Below are positions 8,521 to 17,380 of a stretch of 50,231 nucleotides of DNA, one piece after another; the first letter of the stretch is position 1, and every line of letters begins with the position of its first letter. This DNA is from an uncultured Bacteroidales bacterium (lineage in GTDB: Bacteria; Bacteroidota; Bacteroidia; Bacteroidales; Bacteroidaceae). The position numbers and the translations under genes are program-made. The notes beneath the pieces are model-generated. The model had not been told where the DNA came from, searched no databases, and saw only the letters and a list, made by a program, of their open reading frames with translations. The DNA is taken from assembly GCA_902779165.1 (NCBI GenBank), contig CACZAN010000027.1, forward strand, positions 1 through 50,231, read 5' to 3'.

Positions 8521-11500
8521 GACGGTTGGCATTCGCATTTTTGTTGTTGTTCAGTATGACAACAATAGCTCAAAATCTTTCTCTCTCCCAAGCCCTTGCA
8601 TTACTCAACGAAAAGCAGGAAGACTGGGCTATCACTTTCGTGACAGATGAATTGTTGGGATTGGAGGCGGTAACCACGTTGGAGACGCTGACAGAACAGA
8701 ATGTGCCCGATGCGGTGGAGCAGCTGACGAAGGGTTTGCCCGTGAAAGTGAAAGTGAAGAAAGCACTGCGACAAATCTATGTACAGCGTAAACAGGACAA
8801 AGAAATGATGAGTATCCATGGCAAGGTTCTTGACAACATAACTCGTAATGACCTGCCTGGTGCTGTGGTGACGTTGATGACGCGAGACAGTACTATAATA
8901 GGCACACGAGAGGCCAAGTCGTTCTGGATGAATATGGATCATAGCGGCTACACTTCGGACTTCTACTTCGAGGTGCCTCACCGTCAGGAGGCTTACATCC
9001 TGCGGGCTACCTTCGAAGGCCATGACACCACCTACGTGGATTACAACCTCAGCAACGTGGGCAAACGCGAGTTCCTGCGCGAACTGCCGCCCGTTCTGAT
9101 GCACAAGACCGTGCAGCATTCCATGCGTGAACTGACCGTCACTGCCTCGAAGGTGATGTTCTACTACCGCGGAGACACGGTGGTCTATAACGCCAATGCC
9201 TTCCAGTTGGCTGAAGGCTCAATGCTCGACGCTCTGGTCAGCCAGCTGCCGGGCGTAGAGCTGAAGGACGGAGGTGTCATCACCGTGAACGGCAAACAAG
9301 TGGAGGCCCTATTGCTCAATGGCAAGGACTTCTTCCGTGGCAACAACCGCGTCATGCTCGACAATCTGCCCGCCTATATTGTGAAGCAGGTGGAAGTCTA
9401 TGACCAATACGGCGACAAGAGCGAGTTCCTCGGGCAGAAACTGGAGAACGACAAGCGCTATGTAATGGATGTACGATTAAAGAAAGAATATAGTATTGGA
9501 TGGCTGGTGAATGTGGAAGGAGGAGCAGGGCCAACCATAGGGCATAATGACGAGGCAAACGATAATGCCCGCTACCTTGGCCGTCTCTTCGCCATGCGTT
9601 TCACCAACCATTCACGCGTAGCGGCCTATGCCAACGCCAACAACCTGAACGATGGTGAGAAGCCAGGCGAAAGCGGCGGCTACGATATGAGCGTAAATCC
9701 AGGACAGCAGACGCGGCAACAGGGAGGTGTCGATTATTTCACAGAAGATCGCGACAAGAAGTGGAAGGTGGAGGGTAACGTCCGCGTCGAACACACGACG
9801 AATGATGTAACTACCGTCTCAGAGCGCGTGAACTACCTGCCTGGCGGCGACACTCGTGAGCACAGCCGTTCTGCAGCAGAGGACAAGTCTCTAAGCGTCA
9901 ACACGTGGAACCAGTTCCAGTACAACTTCCCGAAGGTGCAACTTCGCATCAAGCCCAGCTTCGACTATCAGCGATGGGACAACCGTTCACGCTATCAGTC
10001 CTCGGCTTGGAACGCCAACGACTCCCTTATCAATACCGACCTACAGCAAGGTTCGCAGAGTGGCTATTCCTTGCATCCAAATCTTTCGACCTTCACTGCC
10101 GTCAAGTTGGAGGGAAGTAGCGACTACTTTGAGTTCGAAACGGATGCCTGCTACGACGTGAAGGCCGACGATCGCTTCAATCGCCAGCGCGTCACTGGTG
10201 CCTCGGCCCTCTACACCGACCAGTACTTCAAGAACCACCCCGACCGATATGGCAAGCTGTGGCTGCAAGGCATGTACCACTGGACCATTCGCCGCGGCCT
10301 GTCCTTGGAAACAGCCCTTAGCTACGAATACCGCAATACACAACGAGAGTCCTCGCTCTTCCTTTTAGACAGAATGTATCGCGAAGACACATTAGATGTG
10401 GGCGTGCTGCCTTCCGTTGCTGAATATGAGCAGACGATGGACATGGAAAACAGCTACAATAGCCGAATGACCGAGCATTACTACACGCTGTTTCCGACAA
10501 TCTGGTGGTTCCCGAAGATGAAGAATGGTAGTTGGAGCATCAGTCAGCGTCTGCCCATACACCTGCTCAACCGCACGCTACACTATCAGCGCGGACAGGT
10601 CGATACACTCTTCACGCACCGCACTGTCCTCTTCGATACGGATTACAGCTATGCCGAAGGACGCTGGAATAATGGGAATCAGCTCTTTATCGCTTATCGT
10701 CTGAAGGCTGATGCCCCATCAATGATGAACTACGTCAATATTCATGATGCCACAGATCCGCTGAACATCACAGAGGGTAATTCCGACCTGCGAAATACCT
10801 ACCGCCACAGCCTGCAAGTGCATCATCGGAAACGTTATAAGAAGAATCAGATGATGCTGAACGGTGGTATCGACTTCGTCCTCACGCAGAATGCCATTGC
10901 CATGAGCCAACTCTATAACCCTGAGACGGGTGTCCGCACTTACCGCCCCTATAGTGTCAATGGCAACTGGGAAATCAGTGGAGGATATGGCGTCGGAAAT
11001 CTCCCGCTCGATAAGAAAGGAAGACTCCGTCTCTACGCTGTTCCACAGATTGGCTACCGCCACAGCGCGGATCTCACTGGTACCACGCAATTGGAGCGCA
11101 GCACCGTCACCACCACTAGCCTCAATCCGATGTTCATCGTCAGATACAGCCTTGGTGACCTCGGCAGCCTGACCCTTGACTGCGGACCCCAATGGCAATG
11201 GCTCCACAGCCCTCGCCCCGACTTTACGGACTTCTGTGTGGCCGACTACAAGACTAAGTTCTCCGCCCTGCTAAACCTGCCATGGAAGTTGCAGCTCTCG
11301 ACCGACCTCACTTTCACTGCCCGTCGAGGCTATGCTGATGACTCGATGAACACCAATGATTGGATGTGGAAAGCCCGCCTCGCACGTCCTTTCTTCAAAG
11401 GCAATCTTGTCGTAATGCTCGACGGTTTCGACATCCTTGGGCAGCTACGTAGCACCACCAACGTCCTCAACGCCCAAGGTCGCATCGAGACCTATAAGAA

Positions 11501-11606
11501 TGTCCCACCTCGCTACGTTCTCCTTCACGCTGTCTGGCGCTTCAACCGGCAGCCCATGCGAAAGAGCGAACGTAAACGGGCCAGAGAAGAAGCGAGCAAG
11601 CAGTAA
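8517..11606 (+). CDS. Outer-membrane beta-barrel protein, TonB-dependent-receptor-like, with STN domain
   Basis: The 1029 residues begin with a signal peptide (MRRLAFAFLLLFSMTTIAQN). About 20-90 is an STN-type signalling domain (LSLSQALALLNEKQEDWAIT). About 98-190 is a carboxypeptidase-regulatory-like beta sandwich (IHGKVLDNITRNDLPGAVVT). About 215-300 is a plug-like domain (LDALVSQLPGVELKDGG, VEALLLNGKDFFRGN). The rest is a long beta-barrel. The STN domain plus the sigma/anti-sigma genes just upstream suggest that substrate or ligand binding signals to the ECF sigma factor. No SusD partner follows, so it belongs to the stand-alone barrel group. Its cargo is unknown. Confidence 0.85.
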   Translation: MRRLAFAFLLLFSMTTIAQNLSLSQALALLNEKQEDWAITFVTDELLGLEAVTTLETLTEQNVPDAVEQLTKGLPVKVKVKKALRQIYVQRKQDKEMMSIHGKVLDNITRNDLPGAVVTLMTRDSTIIGTREAKSFWMNMDHSGYTSDFYFEVPHRQEAYILRATFEGHDTTYVDYNLSNVGKREFLRELPPVLMHKTVQHSMRELTVTASKVMFYYRGDTVVYNANAFQLAEGSMLDALVSQLPGVELKDGGVITVNGKQVEALLLNGKDFFRGNNRVMLDNLPAYIVKQVEVYDQYGDKSEFLGQKLENDKRYVMDVRLKKEYSIGWLVNVEGGAGPTIGHNDEANDNARYLGRLFAMRFTNHSRVAAYANANNLNDGEKPGESGGYDMSVNPGQQTRQQGGVDYFTEDRDKKWKVEGNVRVEHTTNDVTTVSERVNYLPGGDTREHSRSAAEDKSLSVNTWNQFQYNFPKVQLRIKPSFDYQRWDNRSRYQSSAWNANDSLINTDLQQGSQSGYSLHPNLSTFTAVKLEGSSDYFEFETDACYDVKADDRFNRQRVTGASALYTDQYFKNHPDRYGKLWLQGMYHWTIRRGLSLETALSYEYRNTQRESSLFLLDRMYREDTLDVGVLPSVAEYEQTMDMENSYNSRMTEHYYTLFPTIWWFPKMKNGSWSISQRLPIHLLNRTLHYQRGQVDTLFTHRTVLFDTDYSYAEGRWNNGNQLFIAYRLKADAPSMMNYVNIHDATDPLNITEGNSDLRNTYRHSLQVHHRKRYKKNQMMLNGGIDFVLTQNAIAMSQLYNPETGVRTYRPYSVNGNWEISGGYGVGNLPLDKKGRLRLYAVPQIGYRHSADLTGTTQLERSTVTTTSLNPMFIVRYSLGDLGSLTLDCGPQWQWLHSPRPDFTDFCVADYKTKFSALLNLPWKLQLSTDLTFTARRGYADDSMNTNDWMWKARLARPFFKGNLVVMLDGFDILGQLRSTTNVLNAQGRIETYKNVPPRYVLLHAVWRFNRQPMRKSERKRAREEASKQ

Positions 11607-11657
11607 ACTTGATTTCAATAAAGTAGTTAGTAAGTGTTTTAGACCTATAGGCACAAC

Positions 11658-11689
11658 AGCCTCGCTGCGTTGTGAAACGCGGCGGGGCT
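11658..11689 (+). terminator. Hairpin after the barrel operon
   Basis: A 14-bp GC-rich stem containing G-T pairs (AGCCTCGCTGCGTT / AACGCGGCGGGGCT, loop GTGA) is followed by an AT-rich run. It is the likely transcription end of the sigma-barrel operon. Confidence 0.55.
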
Positions 11690-11760
11690 ATTATACCGCA
11701 TGTTTTTTATGCTTTAAGTGTGACAATTGAGTCAAGAGTGGTATAACCTTGCTATTTCAT

Positions 11761-12324
11761 GCGCGCGCGTGATAAAAACATGAAAAAATGAACTGAATCT
11801 ACTGCAATGCCTTGTAGCTTATTGGATAACAAAAGGTTATCTTGCAGTAGATTTTTTGGAAATAGTCTGTTTTGCAGTAGATTTTTCCGCAAAAGGAAGT
11901 ATTTGCAGTACATTTTTCATTCATTTTGTGCTTATAGTCAAGCGTAAGTCCTCCTCAACAGGAGTAGGCGACAAGAAACGATCAACCACGAGTTCCAGAA
12001 AATTCCAAGGATGAAACTCGCGAGTTCCACTGGTGGAATTCCAGAGTTCCAGCGGTGGAACTGTGGAATTCCAGTAGTGGAAGTCGGGAATTCCACTGCT
12101 GGAACTCAACGGCACTCCCCTATCTGCTGGCGGGGAACAATATGCGCAGAAATAGTAGATTTGTTACATTTTCCACCAAAATTCGGCAAGAAATCTACTG
12201 CATTCAGCATATTTTTCAGAAAATGTACTGCAATATATCAGCCTATATTACAATGCATTGCGACCGATTACAGTAGATTCAGTTCATTTTTTCATGATTT
12301 TATCACGCGCGCGCGTGAGTGTAG
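11761..12324. mobile_element. 564-bp element with 44-bp terminal inverted repeats, no ORF
   Basis: Bases 11761-11804 and 12281-12324 are reverse complements over 44 bp with a single mismatch, starting GCGCGCGCGTGATAAAAACA. Inside, TTGCAGTAGATTTTT-like motifs occur at 11842, 11872 and 11903 on the plus strand. The inverse (AAATCTACTGCA, AAATGTACTGCA) occurs at 12191 and 12231. The middle holds four 22-bp palindromes (12025-12104). It contains no convincing gene. It resembles a non-autonomous element or a cluster of target sites for the transposase gene that follows 122 bp downstream. Confidence 0.65.
12023..12107. repeat. Four tandem 22-bp palindromes (TTCCA-N4-TGGAA)
   Basis: TTCCA starts at 12025, 12047, 12069 and 12091, and TGGAA starts exactly 9 bp later in each case. 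The period is therefore a strict 22 bp while the central bases differ (CTGG, GCGG, GTAG, CTGC). Two more TTCCA words lie at 11993 and 12003. The regular spacing of about two helical turns points to a protein-binding array or tandem hairpins. Confidence 0.8.
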
Positions 12325-12377
12325 TGTTTTAGAAAAAAGAATCTCCGTTTTTAATATGACTGATTTGCAGCGAAAAA

Positions 12378-12409
12378 TTTGGAGGGAGAGGAAATAATGC
12401 GTAACTTTG
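12378..12409 (+). promoter_or_regulatory. Promoter of the REP-associated transposase gene
   Basis: A TTTG box at 12378 and TAACTTTG at 12402-12409, 20 bp apart, match the Bacteroidetes -33/-7 pattern. The ATG is 37 bp further on. Confidence 0.55.
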
Positions 12410-12445
12410 CGGCGAAAATCAAACGAAAACCACTGTAAAAACTCT

Positions 12446-13693
12446 ATGACAGAAGATCAATGGCAATGGCAGGAGCCAGGTACGGCCTGGAGGGGTGTCG
12501 GCACTTATCATATTACGCTGACGGTGCCGTCGCGCCAACCGTTGTTGGGCAGGTTGGTGATTCCTCAGAACGACCCTTCTCTGGCGCGAGTGGAGCGCAC
12601 GGCTCTGGGCAACGCCGTTGTTGATGAGTTGTATGTGATGTGCAAGCACTATCCCGCCATTCGCATTTACCAGTTCTGCCTGATGCCCGACCACCTGCAT
12701 GCCGTCATTCGGGTGACAAGGGTTATGGACACGAGCATACGCAGCGTGATGCGAGGTTATTGGCAAGGAGTGAAGAAGTTGGGGCGGGCATATACTTTGG
12801 AGGTTTATCCCGAATTAAATTCGGGGACAACGGCCCAAGGAAAGCAAACAGCGGAGCAAGGGAGGACAGCAGAGCAAGGAAAGCAAACAGCGGAGCAAGG
12901 GAGGACAGCAGAGCAAGGAAAGCAAACAGCGGAGCAAGGGAGGACAGCAGAGCAAGGGAAGCAAACAACGGCCCAAGGGGGGACGACAAAGCAAGGGGGG
13001 ACGACAAAGCGGGGCGAGACAGCGAAGCAAGGGAAGCAGCAAACAGCGGAGCAAGGCGGGCAAACATCGAAGCAAGGGGGCAACGGATGGGCCTTTCCGA
13101 TTTTCACGGAGCGGCCATTTATTCGGCCTTTGTCGCGGCGCGGTCAGCTGAAAACGATGATGCACTATGTGCGGATGAATCCTCAGCGGCTGGCGACGAA
13201 GCGGATGATGCCGGGTTTCTTCAGGGTGCAAAGGGGCATCGAGATTGGCGGGCGCAGCTTTGACGGCGTGGGCAATGTGGCGCTGCTGCATGCCGAGCAC
13301 TATGATGTGGTGCATGTGCGCAGCATCTGGGTGAAGGCCGCAGAGCAAGGTGATAGCCAGGCACTTCGGGACTATATGAACAGTTGTGTGCTTAAGGCTC
13401 GCAAGGGGGTGGTGATGGTGTCGCCATTCATCTCGCAGCAAGAAAAACAGGTGATGCAAGTGTTGATCAACGAGCAACATCCCTTCATCCTGCTCGCCGA
13501 CAATGGTTTTCGCGATTATTACAAGCCGTCCGATGCACTCTTTGAGGCCTGTGCTGCAGGGCGGGTGCTGATCTTAAGTCCTTGGCCTTATGATGCTGGT
13601 AAGCGCCACATCAGTCGTGCCGAGTGCGTGAGTCTGAACAATATGGCCGAAGAGTTTTGCAAAATAATGGAACCCAGCCAGAAATCTTCATGA
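12446..13693 (+). CDS. REP-associated transposase (Y1/HUH, RAYT-like) with internal repeat tract and extra C-terminal domain
   Basis: The protein has 415 residues from ATG 12446; a TTG at 12407 lies inside the promoter box and was rejected. The N-terminal half has the Y1 fold: GVGTYHITLTVPSRQPLLG, then FCLMPDHLHAVI, whose H83 and H85 form the HUH metal site. Residues of about 127-212 are tandem repeats (three 13-residue TAEQGRTAEQGKQ units, then six-residue TTKQGG-like units). They split this from LKTMMHYVRMNPQ, where Tyr241 is the likely nucleophile. A C-terminal domain of about 150 residues (VVMVSPFISQQEKQVMQVLI) looks Rossmann-like, somewhat like DprA/SLOG folds. It would cut and join single-stranded palindromic repeats; the repeat array lies directly upstream. 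Confidence 0.82.
   Translation: MTEDQWQWQEPGTAWRGVGTYHITLTVPSRQPLLGRLVIPQNDPSLARVERTALGNAVVDELYVMCKHYPAIRIYQFCLMPDHLHAVIRVTRVMDTSIRSVMRGYWQGVKKLGRAYTLEVYPELNSGTTAQGKQTAEQGRTAEQGKQTAEQGRTAEQGKQTAEQGRTAEQGKQTTAQGGTTKQGGTTKRGETAKQGKQQTAEQGGQTSKQGGNGWAFPIFTERPFIRPLSRRGQLKTMMHYVRMNPQRLATKRMMPGFFRVQRGIEIGGRSFDGVGNVALLHAEHYDVVHVRSIWVKAAEQGDSQALRDYMNSCVLKARKGVVMVSPFISQQEKQVMQVLINEQHPFILLADNGFRDYYKPSDALFEACAAGRVLILSPWPYDAGKRHISRAECVSLNNMAEEFCKIMEPSQKSS
12826..13083 (+). repeat. In-frame tandem repeat inside the transposase gene (39-bp units)
   Basis: The word AAAGCAAACA recurs at 12841, 12880 and 12919, giving a 39-bp (13-codon) period. It then degenerates into 18-bp units around GGGGGGACGACAAAGC. 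The tract is open in several frames, which creates false overlapping ORFs on both strands. Copy number probably varies between strains. Confidence 0.85.
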
Positions 13694-13736
13694 CCTACTA
13701 CGACCAGAAGCAAGTAGATGGAGTTTATATACAAGA

Positions 13737-13767
13737 GAAGCCTCCCGGCGATGTGCAGGGAGGCTTC
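13737..13767. terminator. Bidirectional terminator between the transposase and rplT
   Basis: GAAGCCTCCC and GGGAGGCTTC form a 10-bp stem followed by TGTTTTC on the plus strand. It separates two convergent genes. Confidence 0.7.
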
Positions 13768-13793
13768 TGTTTTCAGTCAAAGGAAAAGAGGAT

Positions 13794-14138
13794 TTACTTT
13801 ACCTTAGCAACGATGGCCTTGAAGGCTTCCATGTGGTTCATGGCGAGGTCGGCGAGCACCTTGCGGTTGATCTCGACGCCAGCCTTGTGCAGAGCACCCA
13901 TCAGCTGGCTGTAGCTCATACCTTCCATGCGAGCGGCAGCGTTGATACGCTGGATCCACAGAGCGCGGAAACTGCGCTTCTTGTTCTTACGATCGCGGTA
14001 GGCGTAGGTCAGACCTTTCTCCCAAGTGTTCTTGGCAACGGTCCAGACGTTCTTGCGGGCACCGAAGTAGCCGCGGGTGAGCTTCAGGATTCTCTTTCTC
14101 TTAGCACGTGAAGCAACGTGATTTACTGATCTTGGCAT
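13794..14138 (-). CDS. rplT: 50S ribosomal protein L20
   Basis: The 114 residues have the standard L20 length and the conserved start [20 protein letters not shown]. The RNA-binding helical core follows ([20 protein letters not shown]), then the globular C-terminus. It assembles on 23S rRNA in the early large subunit. It ends the thrS-infC-rpmI-rplT run. The 148-bp gap to rpmI could hold an autoregulatory leader, but I cannot define one. Confidence 0.97.
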   Translation of the reverse strand: MPRSVNHVASRAKRKRILKLTRGYFGARKNVWTVAKNTWEKGLTYAYRDRKNKKRSFRALWIQRINAAARMEGMSYSQLMGALHKAGVEINRKVLADLAMNHMEAFKAIVAKVK

Positions 14139-14286
14139 AATTTTGTTTGTTTTTGAACGATGGCGGACTGGAACTCGTTAACAGATTAACAATTAGCAGT
14201 CTCTTTTGAGGTGCCGGCGTTCGGTTTGACTTTGGGTGATTTCCTTGAGTGGAAATACTTGTTTAACTCTCTGTCCTGATGTGGGA

Positions 14287-14484
14287 TTAGCGAAGGAGGA
14301 GGAGTTCGCGGACCTGCTTACGGTTGGCAGTGACAACGAGGTCGCTGTGCTGCAGGTTGCGTTTCTGCTTCTTACCTTTCTTGGTCAGGATGTGGCTGTG
14401 ATAAGCGTGATGACGCTTGATCTTACCCGTTCCGGTGAGCACGAATCTCTTCTTTGCTGCGGAATTAGTCTTTACTTTTGGCAT
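14287..14484 (-). CDS. rpmI: 50S ribosomal protein L35
   Basis: The 65-residue basic protein begins [20 protein letters not shown] and contains the typical [20 protein letters not shown] core of L35. It lies between infC and rplT as in most bacteria. The 110-bp gap to infC contains a TTTCAACTTTTCAATG-type simple repeat right after the infC stop codon. Confidence 0.97.
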   Translation of the reverse strand: MPKVKTNSAAKKRFVLTGTGKIKRHHAYHSHILTKKGKKQKRNLQHSDLVVTANRKQVRELLLLR

Positions 14485-14594
14485 TTTTTGTTTTGTTTAA
14501 ATTGTTATTTAATGAATGGCGTGGCAACGCATATACCGGGCGCAGCGCACAGCCTTTTTTTAGAATTTCAACTTTTCAATGTCTCAACATTCTC

Positions 14595-15272
14595 TCAGTC
14601 GTCCCAGTTTTCTCCTTCCACCTTTGGTCCTGTGTATTCTTTCTGGGCTTTCTGCTGGGGTTTCTTGCGAACGGATTCCCCTGCCTCTGGAGCATCATCG
14701 AATTCGTCGTCGTCATCCTCGTCGAGCGCGGGTACTGTTTTCTTGGGGGCGGTCTTCTTGGGGGCAATGAACATGGTCATTCGCTTGCCTTCGAGGACGG
14801 GCATGGACTCTACCTTGCCGTATTCCTCCAAATCCTGCGCAAAGCGGAGGAGAAGGACTTCGCCTTGTTCCTTGAAGAGGATGCTGCGACCGCGGAAGAA
14901 GACGTAGGCCTTCACCTTGTCGCCGTCGGAGAGGAAGCCTTGGGCGTGTTTCAACTTGAAGTTGTAGTCGTGGTCGTCGGTCTGGGGGCCGAAGCGGATT
15001 TCCTTGACTTCGATCTTCACCTGCTTCGCCTTCATCTCCTTCTGACGTTTCTTCTGCTGGTAGATGAATTTGGAGTAGTCGATGAGACGGCACACGGGGG
15101 GATCTGCGTTGGGCGAGATCTCCACGAGGTCCACCCCTTTCTGTTCGGCGAGGTGGATGGCATCGCGCGTATTCATGACGGTGGACTCGATGTCGTCACC
15201 GACGATTCTGACTTCGCGTACACGTATCTGTTCGTTGACACGGTACTGGCTCTTGAGGTTGTCTTTCTTCAT
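14595..15272 (-). CDS. infC: Translation initiation factor IF-3
   Basis: The 225 residues contain the IF-3 N-domain ([20 protein letters not shown]) and the C-domain (about 80-170; [20 protein letters not shown] and [13 protein letters not shown]). A tail of about 50 residues follows, rich in Pro/Lys then Asp/Glu ([18 protein letters not shown]). It is longer than the enterobacterial protein (about 180), and such acidic tails are common in Bacteroidetes. It starts with ATG 13 bp from the thrS stop. A TAACTTTG box (15281-15288, minus) overlaps that stop, so infC probably also has its own almost leaderless transcript. Confidence 0.96.
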   Translation of the reverse strand: MKKDNLKSQYRVNEQIRVREVRIVGDDIESTVMNTRDAIHLAEQKGVDLVEISPNADPPVCRLIDYSKFIYQQKKRQKEMKAKQVKIEVKEIRFGPQTDDHDYNFKLKHAQGFLSDGDKVKAYVFFRGRSILFKEQGEVLLLRFAQDLEEYGKVESMPVLEGKRMTMFIAPKKTAPKKTVPALDEDDDDEFDDAPEAGESVRKKPQQKAQKEYTGPKVEGENWDD

Positions 15273-15280
15273 TCAGGGCG

Positions 15281-15288
15281 CAAAGTTA
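15281..15288 (-). promoter_or_regulatory. -7 box of an infC-proximal promoter
   Basis: It reads TAACTTTG on the minus strand, eight bases before the infC ATG and overlapping the thrS stop codon. If used, the mRNA would begin within a few bases of the start codon. Confidence 0.5.
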
Positions 15289-17238
15289 ATACTTTTCTGT
15301 CATACTACGCACTTCTTCGTTGATTTTCTTTGCAAAATCCTCGAATTTCATGCTTCCTTGGTCTCCTTGGCCTTGTCTGCGCACACTTACGGTACCCTCA
15401 GCGGCCTCTTTTTCGCCCACGATAAGCAGATAGGGGATGTGTTTCATCTCGTTGTCGCGGATCTTGCGTCCGATTTTCTCGGCGCGGTCGTCGAGTACGG
15501 TGCGCACGTCGTTCTTTTTGAGGTAGTCCTGCACCTGCTTGGCGTAGTCGACATACTTGTCGGAGATGGGGAGGATGGCCACCTGGTCGGGCGTGAGCCA
15601 GAGGGGGAACTTGCCTGCGGTGTGTTCAATGAGCACAGCCACAAAACGTTCCATGCTTCCGAAGGGGGCGCGGTGGATCATGACGGGACGGTGCTTCTGG
15701 TTGTCCTCGCCGGTGTATTCGAGCTGGAAGCGCTGGGGGAGCTGATAATCGACCTGAATGGTGCCGAGCTGCCAGCGACGTCCGATGGCGTCTTTGACCA
15801 TGAAGTCGAGTTTGGGGCCATAGAAGGCGGCCTCGCCAACTTCCTGGCGAGCCTTCATGCCCTTCTCGGCGCAGGCGTCAATGATAGCCTGTTCGGCTGT
15901 TGCCCATTCCTCGTCTGTGCCGATATACTTTTTCTTATCCTGTGGGTCGCGCAGGGATATCTGTACTTCCACGTTGTCTTCACTGAAATCGAAGGTCTTG
16001 AAGACGCGCTGGATGATGTCGATCACATTGATGAACTCGCGCTTCACCTGGTCGGGGCGGCAGAAGATGTGTGCATCGTCCTGAGTGAAGCAGCGCACAC
16101 GGGTCAGGCCGTGCAACTCACCGCTCATCTCATAGCGGTAGACCGTACCGAACTCAGCACAGCGGAAAGGCAGTTCCTTGTATGAACGCGGACGGTTGGC
16201 AAAGATCTCGCAGTGGTGAGGGCAGTTCATGGGTTTGAGCAGATACTCCTCGCCTTCCTCGGGTGTCTGGATCGGCTGGAAGCTGTCCTTGCCGTAGTGA
16301 TCCCAGTGACCTGATGTCTGATAGAGGATTTTGCCACCAATATTGGGAGTAATGACTTCCTGATAACCGTATTCACGCTGAATCTTGCGCAACATCTCCT
16401 GCAAGCGCAAGCGCATGTCTGTGCCTTTAGGAAGCCAGATAGGCAGGCCCTTGCCGACACGCTCGCTGAACATGAAGAGTTCCATCTCCTTGCCGATCTT
16501 ACGGTGGTCGCGTTTCTTGGCTTCTTCGAGCATAAGCAGATACTCATCCAGCATCTTCTTCTTGGGGAAGGTGATGCCATACAGGCGCTGCATATCCTCA
16601 CGATTGGCATCTCCACGCCAGAAGCAGCCTGACACGCTCGTCACTTTGGCCACCTTGATCTCGCCAGTATTGACGAGGTGCGGGCCACGGCAGAGGTCGG
16701 TGAAGTTGCCCTGCGTATAGGTGGTGATGGTTCCGTCCTCCAGGTCTTGGTCGATGTGCTCGCACTTGAAAGTCTGACCGGCAGCGGCAAACTCCTTCAG
16801 GGCATCGGCCTTAGAAACCTCGCGGCGCACCACAGGCTCCTTCTTGGAGGCCAGTTCCTTCATCTTTGCTTCAATCTCTGCGAAGTCGCTCTCGCCGATC
16901 TGTTTGCCGTCGGGCAAAACGACATCGTAGTAGAAACCATTCTCAAGAGCGGGACCAAAGCCGAACTGAATACCGGGGTAGAGCTCCAGCAAAGCCTCAG
17001 CCATCAAGTGGGCGCTGGTGTGCCAGAAAACGTGCTTGCCCTGCTCATCTTCCCATTTGTAGAGGACGAGCGTGGCGTCTTCGGTGATGGGGCGGTTCAG
17101 TTCCACCGTCTCGCCATTAACGCTGCAGGCGAGGACTTCCGCCGCCAGACGTGGTGAAATACTCTCAGCAATCTCATAACCCGTCACACCGGCCTCGCGT
17201 TCGAGCACCGTACCATCGGGAAGAGTAATTTTAATCAT
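15286..17238 (-). CDS. thrS: Threonyl-tRNA synthetase
   Basis: The full-length 650-residue class II synthetase has a TGS domain (about 1-60; [20 protein letters not shown]). The editing domain (about 65-225) carries [20 protein letters not shown], with the HxxxH zinc-like editing site. The catalytic core (about 270-540) has motif 2-like [20 protein letters not shown], and [10 protein letters not shown] provides the zinc-binding cysteine. The anticodon-binding domain follows ([19 protein letters not shown]). It charges tRNA-Thr. It leads the thrS-infC-rpmI-rplT cluster, with a TAATTTTG box at 17280-17287 upstream. Confidence 0.97.
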   Translation of the reverse strand: MIKITLPDGTVLEREAGVTGYEIAESISPRLAAEVLACSVNGETVELNRPITEDATLVLYKWEDEQGKHVFWHTSAHLMAEALLELYPGIQFGFGPALENGFYYDVVLPDGKQIGESDFAEIEAKMKELASKKEPVVRREVSKADALKEFAAAGQTFKCEHIDQDLEDGTITTYTQGNFTDLCRGPHLVNTGEIKVAKVTSVSGCFWRGDANREDMQRLYGITFPKKKMLDEYLLMLEEAKKRDHRKIGKEMELFMFSERVGKGLPIWLPKGTDMRLRLQEMLRKIQREYGYQEVITPNIGGKILYQTSGHWDHYGKDSFQPIQTPEEGEEYLLKPMNCPHHCEIFANRPRSYKELPFRCAEFGTVYRYEMSGELHGLTRVRCFTQDDAHIFCRPDQVKREFINVIDIIQRVFKTFDFSEDNVEVQISLRDPQDKKKYIGTDEEWATAEQAIIDACAEKGMKARQEVGEAAFYGPKLDFMVKDAIGRRWQLGTIQVDYQLPQRFQLEYTGEDNQKHRPVMIHRAPFGSMERFVAVLIEHTAGKFPLWLTPDQVAILPISDKYVDYAKQVQDYLKKNDVRTVLDDRAEKIGRKIRDNEMKHIPYLLIVGEKEAAEGTVSVRRQGQGDQGSMKFEDFAKKINEEVRSMTEKY

Positions 17239-17279
17239 ATTTTGTTGCTTTCGTTTGTAAGATTTCAGAATAACGGGCG

Positions 17280-17287
17280 CAAAATTA
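17280..17287 (-). promoter_or_regulatory. -7 box for thrS
   Basis: It reads TAATTTTG on the minus strand, 41 bp before the thrS start. Confidence 0.5.
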
Positions 17288-17380
17288 CAACTTTATTTCC
17301 GAACAGCCACACATTTTCTGCATTTTTCTTTCACGAAAGGCTTTAAAAGCAGTATTTTCCTGCAAAAATCAAGGCGTTTG

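Noticed and set aside
8517-11606. SusC-type receptor of a polysaccharide locus
   Set aside because: There is no SusD gene after it, and the plug/barrel signature is of the stand-alone outer-membrane barrel group rather than SusC.
12826-13083. CRISPR-like regular repeats
   Set aside because: The 39-bp units are directly abutted with no spacers and are translated in frame inside the transposase gene.
12805-13107. Minus-strand Cys/Pro-rich open frames over the transposase
   Set aside because: They are readings of the tandem repeat in other frames; they lack starts with ribosome sites and show no domain.
13272-14907. Plus-strand open frames across the ribosomal protein genes
   Set aside because: They lie antisense to rplT, rpmI and infC, which are unmistakable.
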